Shown here one piece after another: positions 12,354 through 22,816 of a stretch of 64,000 nt of DNA. Made by a program: the position numbers and the translations under genes. A model generated the notes under the pieces. It searched no databases, had not been told where the DNA came from, and saw nothing but the letters and a program-made list of their open reading frames with translations. The stretch's first letter is position 1, and each line of letters begins with the position of its first letter. Origin of the DNA: Flammula alnicola (taxonomy: Eukaryota > Basidiomycota > Agaricomycetes > Agaricales > Strophariaceae); NCBI GenBank assembly GCA_015499995.1, contig JADNRV010000008.1, positions 62,001-126,000 of the forward strand. Reading direction: 5' to 3'.

Positions 12354-13860
12354 TCAATGAGAATTGCCGAAATCCCATGTCTTGCCCTTGGTGATCCCAG
12401 GTCGATCGCTATCCCTCTGGATATTCTTTGCGGCAGCAACGGCGTTAAACGGGATAGTTGGGATCTTCTTGCCTGGAGGGCCGAAAGATACATTGAGGTC
12501 ATGGACTTCACCAGTGGTTTCGTCATACACAAGTCCGTGCACGAAGACATCAAGAGCCCCATTCTTGTCGGCCTTGGCGCCCCACGCATACGCCTGAAAT
12601 GGTGGGTTCAGTTTTTTGAACAAAGGGCCAGGGTGTTAAGTTTTACCTTGGTCAAAATGCTATGCTTGCGCAGCTCGTTCACGCCGCGCTTGACATTTTC
12701 TTCCACCAAAGCTCGGAATCCAGCTAGAAGACATAACATTCAGCAAAGATTCATAGACCCTTCCAACGAGTACGGACCATCATCAGCCGCAGGGGCTGTC
12801 GTTACACCGTTCGGTTTCCCTCTTTGAGGTAACCGAGAGTCGCGTAATTTCACAATCTCGGTTCTAATATGAAGTATAAATAAAGGCTGATTCTATTTTC
12901 AAGAGGGGTGTCCTCGCCTTCTGGTCCTTGAGTACAAGTCGGAGATAGGTTTCACCCACGACTTGACCAGACGACTAGCTGTATTTGACTGCGTGATAGC
13001 CGTCTCTACGCCCTTGCATCCGTAATGGCCAAGTATGATGATATGTTGGACATGCATGGACTCTATGGCATGTGCAATGGCAGCGTCTCTATCAATGATC
13101 GATGCTCTAAGAAAAGAAGTTAATGCGAAGCTTAGATATTCACGTACGCGCTTGGATCCTTCGATGAATATTGATTGGCAATGTTATTGTGCGATATTAT
13201 AGACCCTGCAGGCGCATTGAAGATGGTGCTAGGACTCAATCTACGAAAATGGATGAGTAATGCAGTCATTTCATACCGGAAACGTGTAACATACCTGTTG
13301 TCCACACATCCAAGAAACATGAAAGAAGGGGCTATGTAGATGATATAAATGAATACTCCAAACAATATTCAAACAATATTCGATAAATGACAACCTTCGT
13401 CAATCAATCTCGTTGCTTGCAGTCGGACATTTTGACGGAATTTCATGTTTCCTTCGTAAAGTTCCTGTAGTGTGCGGAAGCCGGCCGTGGAGTTGACAGA
13501 ACCGCTCAAAGGGCTTTGAGTATTGCGTTTTTGGAGAGCCTCAGTATTGGTCGACGGCGCATCGTGTGCGGCTGGGAGAGCATGGAGAGCCAAAGGATGT
13601 GCCCAAACTTCCAGAGACGTAAGCATGATCATGAAAAGCGTGAAGAGTCCGAAGGTAAGCATGGTCGAAGAAACGTCGTTAGTCAATTGAGCACCAGGCA
13701 AATACGGAATCGGCGAACCAGCGCCAACTAAGGATGACAGAGAGAGCAGTCCAAGCTGTTCGATGCCAACGTCCGCTCTCGACGCGGTTGACGCATATAA
13801 ATCAGGGTCACGAGGGTGGGCGTGTTGAGGCGATGCTCCTGGGGAACAACTTGTGGGCAT
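12354..13860 (-). CDS. Beta-carbonic anhydrase, probably secreted or membrane-targeted
   Basis: Interconverts CO2 and bicarbonate at a zinc site. Multi-exon on the minus strand. Visible motifs are MFLGCVDNR (the C-x-D-x-R zinc/catalytic motif), IFNAPAGSIISHNN, HIIILGHYGCKG (the H-x2-C zinc ligands) and the C-terminal ALDVFVHGLVYDETTGEVHDL. The Asp-Arg dyad is kept, with Asn in place of the usual Ser (CVDNR). The first exon has two candidate ATGs. The one at 13860 gives a 66-residue leader. The one at 13662 starts a classical signal peptide (MLTFGLFTLFMIMLTSLEVWA) followed by a short Ser/Thr linker and then the enzyme. If the second is used the enzyme enters the secretory pathway; the use of both could give two locations. 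Confidence 0.85.
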
Positions 13861-14367
13861 CTTTACATGTCTCTAATGCGCGCCCGAAACACGAATATTG
13901 ATATTGCAAGAAAGGAAGAAAATGGTTCAAGAGTTCAAAAACGAGTCAGTGGATGAGAGAGAAATTCAATCAATCGATCATTGCTTGAAGTTGAAGATCC
14001 TTGCGGGAGTATGTCATCCTGACCTTCGTGAGGTTAATAGAGGTTAATGTTGGTTAACGTTCAACAATCCTGGCGTTCTCAAGGCTTTCTCCAAATTATT
14101 CTCCAAGATCGCCGTGGTTCAAAGCATTTTGTAATTACGGTATTGCGCTCACGGTTAGTGAACGGTTCATATCGAAACGTTAGGGATTCGAGCTCAGGCA
14201 ATCCAAGGGCCAACACACGCAAAATGGCACGCGACTGAGCTTCCATATGGACCTTTCAAGTTCTTTCAGGATTATATAGTCACATTTTTCAGCGCTGCAG
14301 ATGTACTCGACAAGAGCGAATCCTAGGTCTGACAAGCAATGAGTGATAAACTGACAATTTTCACTCA
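13861..14367. other. Intergenic region upstream of carbonic anhydrase
   Basis: Contains the promoter of the carbonic anhydrase gene and the 3' end of the next minus-strand gene. Short direct repeats of the type GGTTAA are present near 14030-14060. No exon supported. Confidence 0.4.
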
Positions 14368-15482
14368 CTAAGCAGGAATCATTGCCGTCCCGTGAGACCA
14401 CTCTCCTAAAACGTATACGTAGTAACTCAGCATCAGCAATACCCTATAGATACATCAGCAAGATGTGTAGATGAATCAGGCTAGCATAAGCTCGTAGGGA
14501 AAATGAATCATAAAGAAAAGAGCAGGATAATGAAATACGTACTTAGAGCCCATGATCAGAACTTGAGCCAGAAGAAGCGAGTCCAAACCGTGCGATGTTA
14601 ATGGCGTCTTCTCAAACGTAAGGACATAGAAGACGAGCCTAAATGCCGCCATGATCACAAGCAATGGCGCTACGAGCTTAACAATCTGCCCGAGCATGAC
14701 CTGAGAGATACTTTAGTCATAATTAATTCAAGAAAGAGGAAGGCGTACTGTGTCGGGTTTGGATTCGTGTTTGAGCTTGAGCCACGTCCAAAGAGACGAT
14801 ATGGTAACGTTAACCGACAATAGGATGAACAAGGCGATGTATGCATGATCGAGCCTCACCAGCGTGTAATACGCGGTGAAAATATTGAGCGACGTGCGAT
14901 ACACCGATCGAAGGCAGGCGTAGGCTATGATCACAGCCAACGTGGCCATGAGCAGCAATCCATCGAATATCGCTTTTTATGTGTACGGTTGCAACGATGA
15001 TGGCTTGATCCCCAGTTTCTGATGGTAATAAAGGTGCCCGAGTATCGCGACGGGATGAAGAAATCGGAGAGTTGATCCACGACAGTCCGTCCCGCAAACG
15101 CGTCTGAAAGCGGCTTTGTGACGAAGCTGTTCAGCTTGTACACGACCCAAACTGCCGAAAGGACATAGAACGCGAGTAAGGAGGATGTTGCAAGGAAGAT
15201 GGGGTAGGGGTAAAGGGTCCCATTCGTAAAATCCGCTTGTCGATCGCTTGACTTTGAAGACTTGCCGCGACGACCGAGTCTACTGAGAGCAGATACTGCC
15301 TTGAAGAAGCGGACAGCGCTTGAAACGATGTGCAAAGCCCAAGTATAATGTAGAAGGCGAATATCGCGGAATGGATAGGCGTCAAAATCAATTGGAAGGT
15401 TTTTTCGTCTTGGCTGTCGTCCGAGCGTGATGAATGCTGTTAAGAAAAGAAAGAATGCAGTTGGAAAGCGAATGTGAAGCAA
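14368..15482 (-). CDS. Multi-pass membrane protein, unknown function
   Basis: Minus-strand gene with at least four exons. Hydrophobic segments include AFFLFLTAFITLG, IFLATSSLLAFYVLSAVWVVY, LLMATLAVIIAYACL, AYIALFILLSVNVTISSLW, KLVAPLLVIMAAFRLVFYVL and, in the final exon, VLLMLSYYVYVLG. The final exon joins in phase at TCTAA|GTACGT and ends at the TAG at 14368-14370. About seven helices and roughly 340 residues are expected, similar in plan to many uncharacterised agaricomycete seven-helix proteins. No family motif is recognised, so the function is unknown. The ATG at 15482 is followed by a leader that could itself be a first helix. Confidence 0.5.
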
Positions 15483-16195
15483 CCCATGATGAATCGATCG
15501 TCTAAAGGGTAACTAGCGCAAAGAGAGGATATTTAATGTTGGGATTGGTGAATTCGCTTGAGGGATGTGGAATAGGTAAACCCTCCATAAGTTCAACTTA
15601 CACGAATTCCTTGTTCTCCGGGGCTTGTCGACAGCGTAATTATGTCGCCTTTAGAAATTTCAGTCGGCTAGCGTTTAAGGAGGGCTTTGGGAGGGCTTCA
15701 CGGGAAGCCAAGGGAACAACAGATAACCTGGCACGTCAATTCCAATGGGCGCTGGCATGCCAAGGAATCCCAAATTTGTCAAGGATCTTCAAGAATTCAC
15801 CTGGAAAGACAAAGGGACCAGGTTATGCATATGGAATGGAACCTGTAATTAATGGGGAGGTCATTATTCAACTATTGCCCGTTGGAGATATAAAAGCTGA
15901 ATTACAGAATGATTACAATTGCGTGGACTCGTAAGCGCGCTTTAGATTTGCTGAGTCGCCAGGCACTATGCGCTCAAACTTTTTCCACTGGAAGTAACAT
16001 GGAGGGAGGCCAAGGACAAAGCGTCTGAGAATAACATCTGCATTGTCTGTTTCTGACAGTGGAGATGGCCCCAAAAATGTGCATTTTGCGTGCAAACGAC
16101 GGCAAAAGAGTTGAAGGAGTTTTGTGTGTTGGTTGAGAGAAGGCTTATGTCGCGTGAGGTGATTGATTACGTAATAGTATCACGAAGCGTGGAAT
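15483..16195. other. Intergenic region between divergent genes
   Basis: Lies between a minus-strand membrane protein and plus-strand DSC3. An ATG-started + frame of 132 codons (15536-15934) is open but has no recognisable domain, and I do not call it a gene. A first non-coding or short coding exon of DSC3 may lie at the right end. Confidence 0.35.
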
Positions 16196-17424
16196 GTGTC
16201 GTGCGCCTCCAGAACGGCAACACCGAGTCCCTATCCACAAGATGCGCCATCCAGATATGCTCAGCGAGAAGGCCAAGGGAAACAACGTGCGGTGGAGCTC
16301 CCAATAGATGGACCGGCACAGAGCAAAGCTACCAAGTGCCCCATTACCCCCGGAGGAGACGTCTCGAGACTTGTCGTGCGCTTCACAGAAGGCGCGCCTG
16401 ACCTTACCATTACTGTCGACAAGAAGGACTCCGTGAGAGATGTAAAGAATCATGTCCGTACACAATTATCTTCCTTGATGGCAAATTACGACCTGTATAC
16501 TGACTGCGTATCGTACCGTGCACCTACAGATTCGAGACGCGCGACCCGAGCTGAGCAATCGACGACTGCGGCTCATCCACTCTGGCCGACTGCTCACGGA
16601 TGGGACGTTCCTCTTTTCTTGGCTAACCTCACTGGAAGAACGCCAACAACGCGCCCACGCAGATGATGAGAGTTCTGGTCCTGCGACTGCGACTGCGGCT
16701 ACAGCGAAAGCCTCTACTACGTGGATCCATTGCTCAGTCGGACCTGTCGTGAATCCAGGCGAGGCAGAGGACGAAAAGAATGTTCAGGTGCGTTTGGAAC
16801 TTGGACTCGCGTCACATTGGACCATGCTCATCCTGCTGAAATTGTACAGACTGCACAAATCCAACCTGCCAGAGGGTTTGACAGACTAGCATCTGTCGGC
16901 TTCTCCCCGGAAGACATCGAGAACTTTAGACGACAATTCCACAGTCAGTCTTCTTCAAACTATCTCGACGTCGACTTTGAAACGGAAGAAGAATGTTAGT
17001 ACCAACACGGCATCCCACGTTCTACACCCCTCGAGCTTATTAATTAACTTTCCTATACAGACGACGAGCACGCTCGCGCACTCGAAGAGCAATGGATCGA
17101 CTCCATCGACAACGCAGGATCAGCAACCCTCTCCCAGTCAGGCTCATCCAACTCGTCCATGCTCCAAGGTGTCCTCCTCGGCTTCTTCTTCCCCTTCATG
17201 CCCTTCTTCTTCATGCGCACCCACAAACCTGCTGTCTTTTGGGAAGACGGCAGTGAGCAGGAGCCGACTTCCAACGTCATCTTCTCGTAAGTCAATTTCC
17301 TGAATTGAGGAACAGAGCTCCCAAACTGATTATTAATAGGCGGCGAATGTCTATGGGCTTGGTAGTCGGTTTCCTTGTCAATATTCTATTTGGAATGTGG
17401 CGATTCTTGTTAGACGCCTCATGA
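16196..17424 (+). CDS. DSC3: DSC E3 ubiquitin ligase complex subunit 3
   Basis: Five exons. An N-terminal ubiquitin-like fold (LVVRFTEGAPDLTITVDKK, RLRLIHSGRLLTDGT) is followed by the Dsc3 C-terminal domain. That domain contains GFDRLASVGFSPEDIENFRRQF, an acidic stretch, DDEHARALEEQWIDSID, and two membrane helices (LQGVLLGFFFPFMPFFF and GLVVGFLVNILFGM). Dsc3 belongs to the Golgi/endosomal Dsc ubiquitin ligase, which in fission yeast is needed for sterol-regulated SREBP cleavage and in other fungi for membrane-protein quality control. There is no in-frame ATG ahead of the ubiquitin-like part in this exon, so a short upstream first exon must exist; the given start is only the limit of the visible frame. 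The stop is at 17422-17424. Confidence 0.85.
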
Positions 17425-17647
17425 CAGTATTAAATTTCTACGTTTACTTGTTCACCCGGATTTCGCTGCCTATATATATATAATCCACATGCATGCCTAA
17501 TCTACTATCCCTTGTCACAGACCCGCATTTGCTTTCGTTGTCTATCATAATACCCAATTTGTCTTCATTGGAGAGATAAATATACATTTACAGAGATACA
17601 TACATTGGTTCTGATGCATTTTATTACAGTAAGCGAGAGAGGACATT

Positions 17648-20078
17648 TCAAACATCATATACGACTCGAGCACCAATCCAGGGATAGGGGTAGTTGTGCT
17701 GGTAGAAATTCCTGACCGTTCTACGCCCAGCGAGACGAGGAATCGTAGCGTACGATGCGCCGAGCTGAAAGGAGAAAAATAATATTGTCAGCACCCAGAA
17801 CTGGAGGATTGTGGCAGATAAAGGACGTACAGAAACTTGATGTTTAGTATCGAAGAAGTCGGCGGAATATCCGGTAAAGAGTTTAGTTGGCACGAGGCCG
17901 TCGTGCGTATCAAACACAGTCGAGGTCCACTCCCAGACGCCGCCGTTCGAGCCTTTGCCGCCATATGCCTCCAGACCCATGGTTGCTCTGAAAATAAGGG
18001 CAAAGAAAAGAATGTCAGATCTAAAATGCAAAGGCCATTCACAGAGAAAAGAAACCCACGGGACGGGATGCCAGTTCCTAAACCCAACATTGGCGCCACC
18101 TTCGTGGCCGACGTCGTACAAGTCCAAGAACAAGCGAAGCTCCGGCTCAGTAGGCAGCCGGCCGCCTTTGAATTTCGCGTACAGTGCAAGGTCGTCGTAC
18201 GACGTCAGCACGGGCCAGTGCTCTGCGATGTGCATAGGGACGAAGCCATACATCGTTCGGACCTAGATATACCGAGTGAATAAATAAATTAGTATCAGGA
18301 GAAAGAGGAAAAATTATAACGCAAAGACATAAACAAGAAGGATCGAAGGCAAAGAAACGAACCTTGACATCGCCACCCGCCTCCTGCACCCAGCTCTTTG
18401 GCATCTGCACCAAATCCTTCCCCGCGCCCCTGCAGAAGCGCTCAAACTCGCCGTTCGTCACAGGGCGCCACTCCGCCTTGAACGCCCCGACTTTGATGGT
18501 CCGCGCCGGGCTCTCGTTGTCCCACCCAAACGTGCGCCCGACGACGTCGAGCACCGGCTCGGACGCGGCCGTGAGGTCATCGCCCTCCGAGTCGTCGTGG
18601 CCCATCGCGAGCGTTGCGGGCCCGACGAGGACGGTGGGCGTCGAGGGCGGCGGGATGGCGGCCCACTGCCTCGCGAGGTCCTCCCAGGGAGGAACGATGA
18701 AGCCGGGTGGGGGTAAGGTGCCTCCGCATCCTGCTTTCTGAATGAGCATGTACAGGAGGGTCTAGTTGATTTTGGCATCAGCATACAGCATATGGACATT
18801 TACGTCGACTTAGGATAAAGAGAGACAGACCTCGACATGGAAGGCTTCGTGCTCGTGGGTCATGACCAGCATCCGCGCGATGTTGCGCGTTAGAGCAAGT
18901 TTTCCCGTCGCGAGATCGTCGTAGAGCTGCGCCAGCCTCGCACGAACGCCGTCGCGGAAGCCCATGATGGATTCGATGGTGGGCCAGTCCTCGTCTTTCT
19001 CTGGGACCTCCGAGTGGTTCTGAAGTACAGCGTCAGCGATGAGCGATGAGCGATGAGCGATGAGCATAGATAGCAGCGATATATATTGGCTTTGACTTAC
19101 ATGGCAGTGGTCTGGGTCGTCGACGTGTGGGTCGATACCTCTCTGCGATTAATGGCATTGGTTAAACATAGATAATAGCTGATGATATGGAAAAATACCT
19201 CAAAGATATTCCAAAAGTATTTAGGCTCTGTAGCTTCGCCGCCAATTGACTTCGAGATGAGCATGTCTAAGAAGCTGTACCCAAAAAATAAATCAAGACG
19301 TCGAGCGCAGCCGGATATTCTCATAAACGTACGTTGGTATATGCCCAATATAAAACAGGCATTTGTGGCGCAGATCAATGGGTTTCTGGTGGAGCATCTC
19401 CGAAGGGATCATCTGCAGGGTGATCAGGTCCCAGTTTGCCCAGAGCGTCTTCCACTCCTCGAGAGTGGGGATGTTGCCTGCGCTGCCGTCCACTGAGGGG
19501 GCAAGGCTGTGGGCGATGGTGTATGATAGCGGCTTGTACATGAACGAGGGCCGCTCGAGGATGTGCAGGGTGCATTGCTCGGTGATCGGGGTGGAAATAA
19601 TGGAGCGCACGGCAGATAGGGAGAAGAGGTGGTGGTGGCTTGCTTGGACGGGGTCAGTGGACATCAGAGTGTTAGTCTAAGTGCAACGATGAGTGATTGT
19701 GTTGTGGTCGTCGCTCAAAAAATAACATACGGAGTCGCTCTGCGTCGACTGATACGTCGAGGAGACGAAATATTCGACAGCGGCAGTCTGCTCAGACGGT
19801 GTGTGTTCCTTGATCCACTCCTTCTGAGGGGCAGATTTCAAGAAGGATGATTCGGCGGAGGGATTCTGGTCAATGATGAGACCCAAGCGATCGCCAGACG
19901 CATGCTTGTCAAACATGGCCTCCAGTGCAGTAGAGGTGATGGAAGCACTGGAAACGTAAACATAACCTGCTGGGAGGTGAAACGACTCTAAGTTTGAAGA
20001 CGGAGTCGTCGCACGAGTGTCTGGCGAGCCAGATCTCGACGAGTCGGAGTCGGATGGACTGAGGCGTTGAGAGTGCAT
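17648..20078 (-). CDS. EgtB-like (DinB plus FGE-sulfatase) protein without methyltransferase domain
   Basis: Multi-exon minus-strand gene. After a ~115-residue N-terminal part of unknown nature comes a DinB-like region with WANWDLITLQMIP, KPIDLRHKCLFYIGHIPTF and MTHEHEAFHVETLLYML. These supply the His and H-x3-H-x-E positions that bind iron in EgtB. The formylglycine-generating-enzyme-like region follows, with WRPVTNGEF, GGRLPTEPELRLFL, GGVWEWTSTVF, GYSADFFD and NYPYPWIGARVVYDV. In fungal Egt1 these domains carry out oxygen-dependent C-S bond formation on trimethylhistidine during ergothioneine synthesis, but Egt1 also has an N-terminal histidine methyltransferase, which is not visible here. 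The protein is therefore a paralogue or a separate sulfoxide-synthase-like enzyme whose substrate is unproven. The start is the ATG at 20078, the first before the N-terminal exon. Confidence 0.75.
19036..19065. repeat. 7-bp microsatellite (GCGATGA)n
   Basis: Four perfect tandem copies of GCGATGA lie just inside an intron of the EgtB-like gene. This length class changes readily by slippage and may be polymorphic. Confidence 0.8.
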
Positions 20079-20266
20079 TTTTGAAGGCAGAAAGCAGGAT
20101 CTGACTTGAATGGGGAGATAGGAGCAAAGAATGGGCGAAAATTTATATGATTTCTCTCCGACGTAATGGTACGTACAAAAAAACTCTGCCGATAACTACC
20201 GAAAAGCAATAACAGGGGCCAACACGCTGCGTGGGCTTCCACAAGCATAAAAGCGGCAAGGGTGAT

Positions 20267-20482
20267 TCAAATTTGAGGCCGCATGGTCACTAGACAAGCA
20301 GAGGAAGACGATAATAGCCGACATAGAATGGTCCAATAGAAGGTCATGCGCTTGCGATAGGCAGTATGATCCGATGAATATGGCGTCCAGACTCCACGAA
20401 GAGCGATCCCCAATGCCCCAGCCTTCTCACAATATAGGCCACCAATGAGAGCGAGCATTGACAGGGTTGTATCTTCAGCCAT
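20267..20482 (-). CDS. Small hypothetical protein
   Basis: A minus-strand frame of 71 codons starts MAEDTTLSML at the ATG ending at 20482 and stops at 20267. A TATA-like element on the same strand lies about 200 bp upstream (20681-20690), so a transcript is plausible. A separate 23-codon frame starting at 20633 would be an upstream ORF. No domain is recognised, and the reading may simply be part of the EgtB-like gene's 5' region. Confidence 0.25.
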   Translation of the reverse strand: MAEDTTLSMLALIGGLYCEKAGALGIALRGVWTPYSSDHTAYRKRMTFYWTILCRLLSSSSACLVTMRPQI

Positions 20483-20680
20483 GCTGCAAACGGTAAAAGA
20501 GCATGACCAATGTCGGAGGTTAAAATTGATTGGACGGCGAGACAAGGTGATAAGGTGAATGTTAGGCGGGAACGACGCGTCCGACGACGAAGAACGAGGA
20601 GGAGAGGGTGAAAACCGAAACGGTGGCGGACATGGCAGCAGGACGGGGATGGAAATTGGGACGACGCGTCGAAGAGAGGG

Positions 20681-20690
20681 TTTATATATT
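20681..20690 (-). promoter_or_regulatory. TATA-like element
   Basis: On the minus strand this reads AATATATAAA. It faces the small minus-strand frame at 20482 and, further on, the EgtB-like gene. It lies between that unit and the divergent F-box gene at 20918. Confidence 0.35.
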
Positions 20691-20917
20691 CTCTGTTGAA
20701 ACTCAGACGATGGTGTGCTATGGCGTGCTCATATCACGTGAGTATTGCACTGCCACGAGATAAGATAACGAGTGGGCTGCTCTGCGCTTGCTTCTCGTTT
20801 GCTTCCGAGTCTAGTCGCCACCATTCAAGACTGCTCCGTCACCATAACGCTCCCAGGCCATTCCCGGTTCACATCTATAGGCTGCTTCCATGATGGCCCA
20901 AGGTATAAACTCTTCCA

Positions 20918-22405
20918 ATGACCACCACCTGCGACCTAGAAACCATACAACCTATAGACAAAGTTCCCCCAGAGCTCTTGTCTGAGATATTTAATGCAGT
21001 CTTGCCTCCGAACGAAGACATATCCATCTCTCTAGACGCAGGTCCTTTCCTTGTCAGCCATGTATCTAGGAAATGGCGCCACGTCGCCCTCTCTGACTCG
21101 CGTCTCTGGTCCTCCTTTAGAATAACCATAACCATTAACACAAAACCACACCACATATCCCTAATCAACCTCTGGATCGACCGCTCCTCCTCTCAGCCAA
21201 TTTCGCTGACGCTCTGGATAGACCCCTTCGCGCATCTCAAGCCCGAGACATGCAAGATGGCCACAGCCGTCTTCCGCCTCCTCGCGGCCCAGTCCGCCAG
21301 GTGGCGTAGGCTGTCATTGGTCATGCCAGGATCGAACAAGCTTTTCGCCGACCTCTGCAACTCCCATGCGCCCAATCTCCAGTACGCTTCTTTCAAACTC
21401 GGGAATTGGACCGCGGAAGAAGCGTGGGACATCAACAACCTCCTCCAGCGCGCACCGGCTATCCGCGAGTTTATCTGGAGCAATAGGAGCTCCTGGGGCT
21501 CCTGGGATGCGCCCTTCGACAGCGGCATGGAGAGACTTCAGGTGTCATGGCATAATTTGACAAATGTCCTCCTCGACACGTGGATCACGCTCAAAACCGC
21601 ACTCGACATACTCCAGCAGTGCAGCAGCCTCGTCAAGCTCGACCTGCGGCATTTCGCATCCAGCCCCGACTCGGAGCTTCTTGCCCACTCCCCGGGAGGT
21701 AGCGCTTCGGACGACAAATATCCTTCTTCATTACCACTTCGTCTAGACCACCTCCAATCGCTTTCCATATACCAGCTCAAGCTAGACGACGGGCTCGCCG
21801 GCCTCCTCGACCGCCTCCTCTGTCCTAAGCTGCAGCGCTTTAACTTCAGTTGCGGCTTCGTCGAGCTCGTTAAATGGCCTCAATCCTCTTTCCACGCCTT
21901 CCTCTCTCGATCGCAGGCGAGTCTCGAGTCGTTGTTTCTCGAATTCACAGGTATCAATGAGGAGCAGCTCATCCAGTGCATGCAAGACTCCTCGGCATCA
22001 CTGACGTGTCTCGGGGTGTACGATGCATACGGCGATATATGCGTCGGTGATACATTGCTCGACATGTTGCGCGTAAAGAAGACCGCATTCTACAGGACGG
22101 AGAAAGTGCTCTGTCGCAAGTTGGACACGCTCATCCTGCACCGCGTCGTAGAATGCACGAACGGTGCACTGGCGAGCACACTTCAGTCAAGGGCACCGCC
22201 AGTCTCCATCCCCAGCTGCTCGCACGATCCAGAGTCTTTGGCGCAGCACGCAAAGGATCACAGTAATAATAGTGCAAAGAACGTGCGCGCATGCGTACCT
22301 TTCCGACACGCCAGTATCGTCTTCTCAAAACGATACCACGCAACGAACCCTACGGATATGTCCTACTTGCAATATTCGTGTCCGACCCAGCAGGGCGCGG
22401 CGTAG
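20918..22405 (+). CDS. F-box domain protein with leucine-rich region
   Basis: One 495-residue exon. The F-box is near the N-terminus (KVPPELLSEIFNAVLP, then LVSHVSRKWRHVALSDSRLWSSF, about residues 13-70). Leucine-rich segments follow, such as LRLDHLQSLSIYQLKLDDG and LCPKLQRFNFSCGFVEL. F-box proteins bring substrates to SCF ubiquitin ligases through Skp1. Agaricomycetes have large, fast-changing sets of such genes. The ATG at 20918 is the first in frame. The final ~70 residues are low in recognisable repeats, so a missed intron near the 3' end cannot be excluded. Confidence 0.75.
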   Translation: MTTTCDLETIQPIDKVPPELLSEIFNAVLPPNEDISISLDAGPFLVSHVSRKWRHVALSDSRLWSSFRITITINTKPHHISLINLWIDRSSSQPISLTLWIDPFAHLKPETCKMATAVFRLLAAQSARWRRLSLVMPGSNKLFADLCNSHAPNLQYASFKLGNWTAEEAWDINNLLQRAPAIREFIWSNRSSWGSWDAPFDSGMERLQVSWHNLTNVLLDTWITLKTALDILQQCSSLVKLDLRHFASSPDSELLAHSPGGSASDDKYPSSLPLRLDHLQSLSIYQLKLDDGLAGLLDRLLCPKLQRFNFSCGFVELVKWPQSSFHAFLSRSQASLESLFLEFTGINEEQLIQCMQDSSASLTCLGVYDAYGDICVGDTLLDMLRVKKTAFYRTEKVLCRKLDTLILHRVVECTNGALASTLQSRAPPVSIPSCSHDPESLAQHAKDHSNNSAKNVRACVPFRHASIVFSKRYHATNPTDMSYLQYSCPTQQGAA

Positions 22406-22816
22406 TCTAAGTAAGCGTTTCTGTCGATGTAGCTATATGCATGGTGTTACAGTCAGTGATCAATGTATGTATGTATGCGAGATAGAGAGAAGAAAGAGCG
22501 ACAAGATGTGAAAAAAGAAAACAGAGGCTGAGAGAAAGAACAACACAAGGCGTGACAATTAGAGTCAAAAGAGACAAGCGTACTAAAATCCCTGCGTGTA
22601 AGCGCGTTGCCGAACGAAGGATGAGCGGGACGAATTGCTAAAAATATATATGGTACTTGAATGACGAGGAAGACTTAGCTATCAGTAGGTACGTGGATCA
22701 TTATACTAAAAGAAAAAACAGCTTGCTATCGCAAGGAATGGACAGACGAAGGAAGAGGAAAAAGTGCGAAGAGCAAAGCATGAGATGAGAAAAAGAAAAA
22801 GAACGTAAGACAGAAA
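22406..22816. other. Convergent 3' region
   Basis: Lies between the stops of the F-box gene (+) and SPA2 (-). The part from about 22648 is the 3' flank that is also present, inverted, at 197-362. Confidence 0.6.

Noticed and set aside
15536..15934. 132-codon plus-strand frame in the gap before DSC3
   Set aside because: Starts with ATG but has no recognisable domain, no splice partner and unremarkable composition.
17648..20078. OvoA-type enzyme
   Set aside because: OvoA has a methyltransferase domain after the sulfoxide-synthase part; here the protein ends right after the FGE-like domain.
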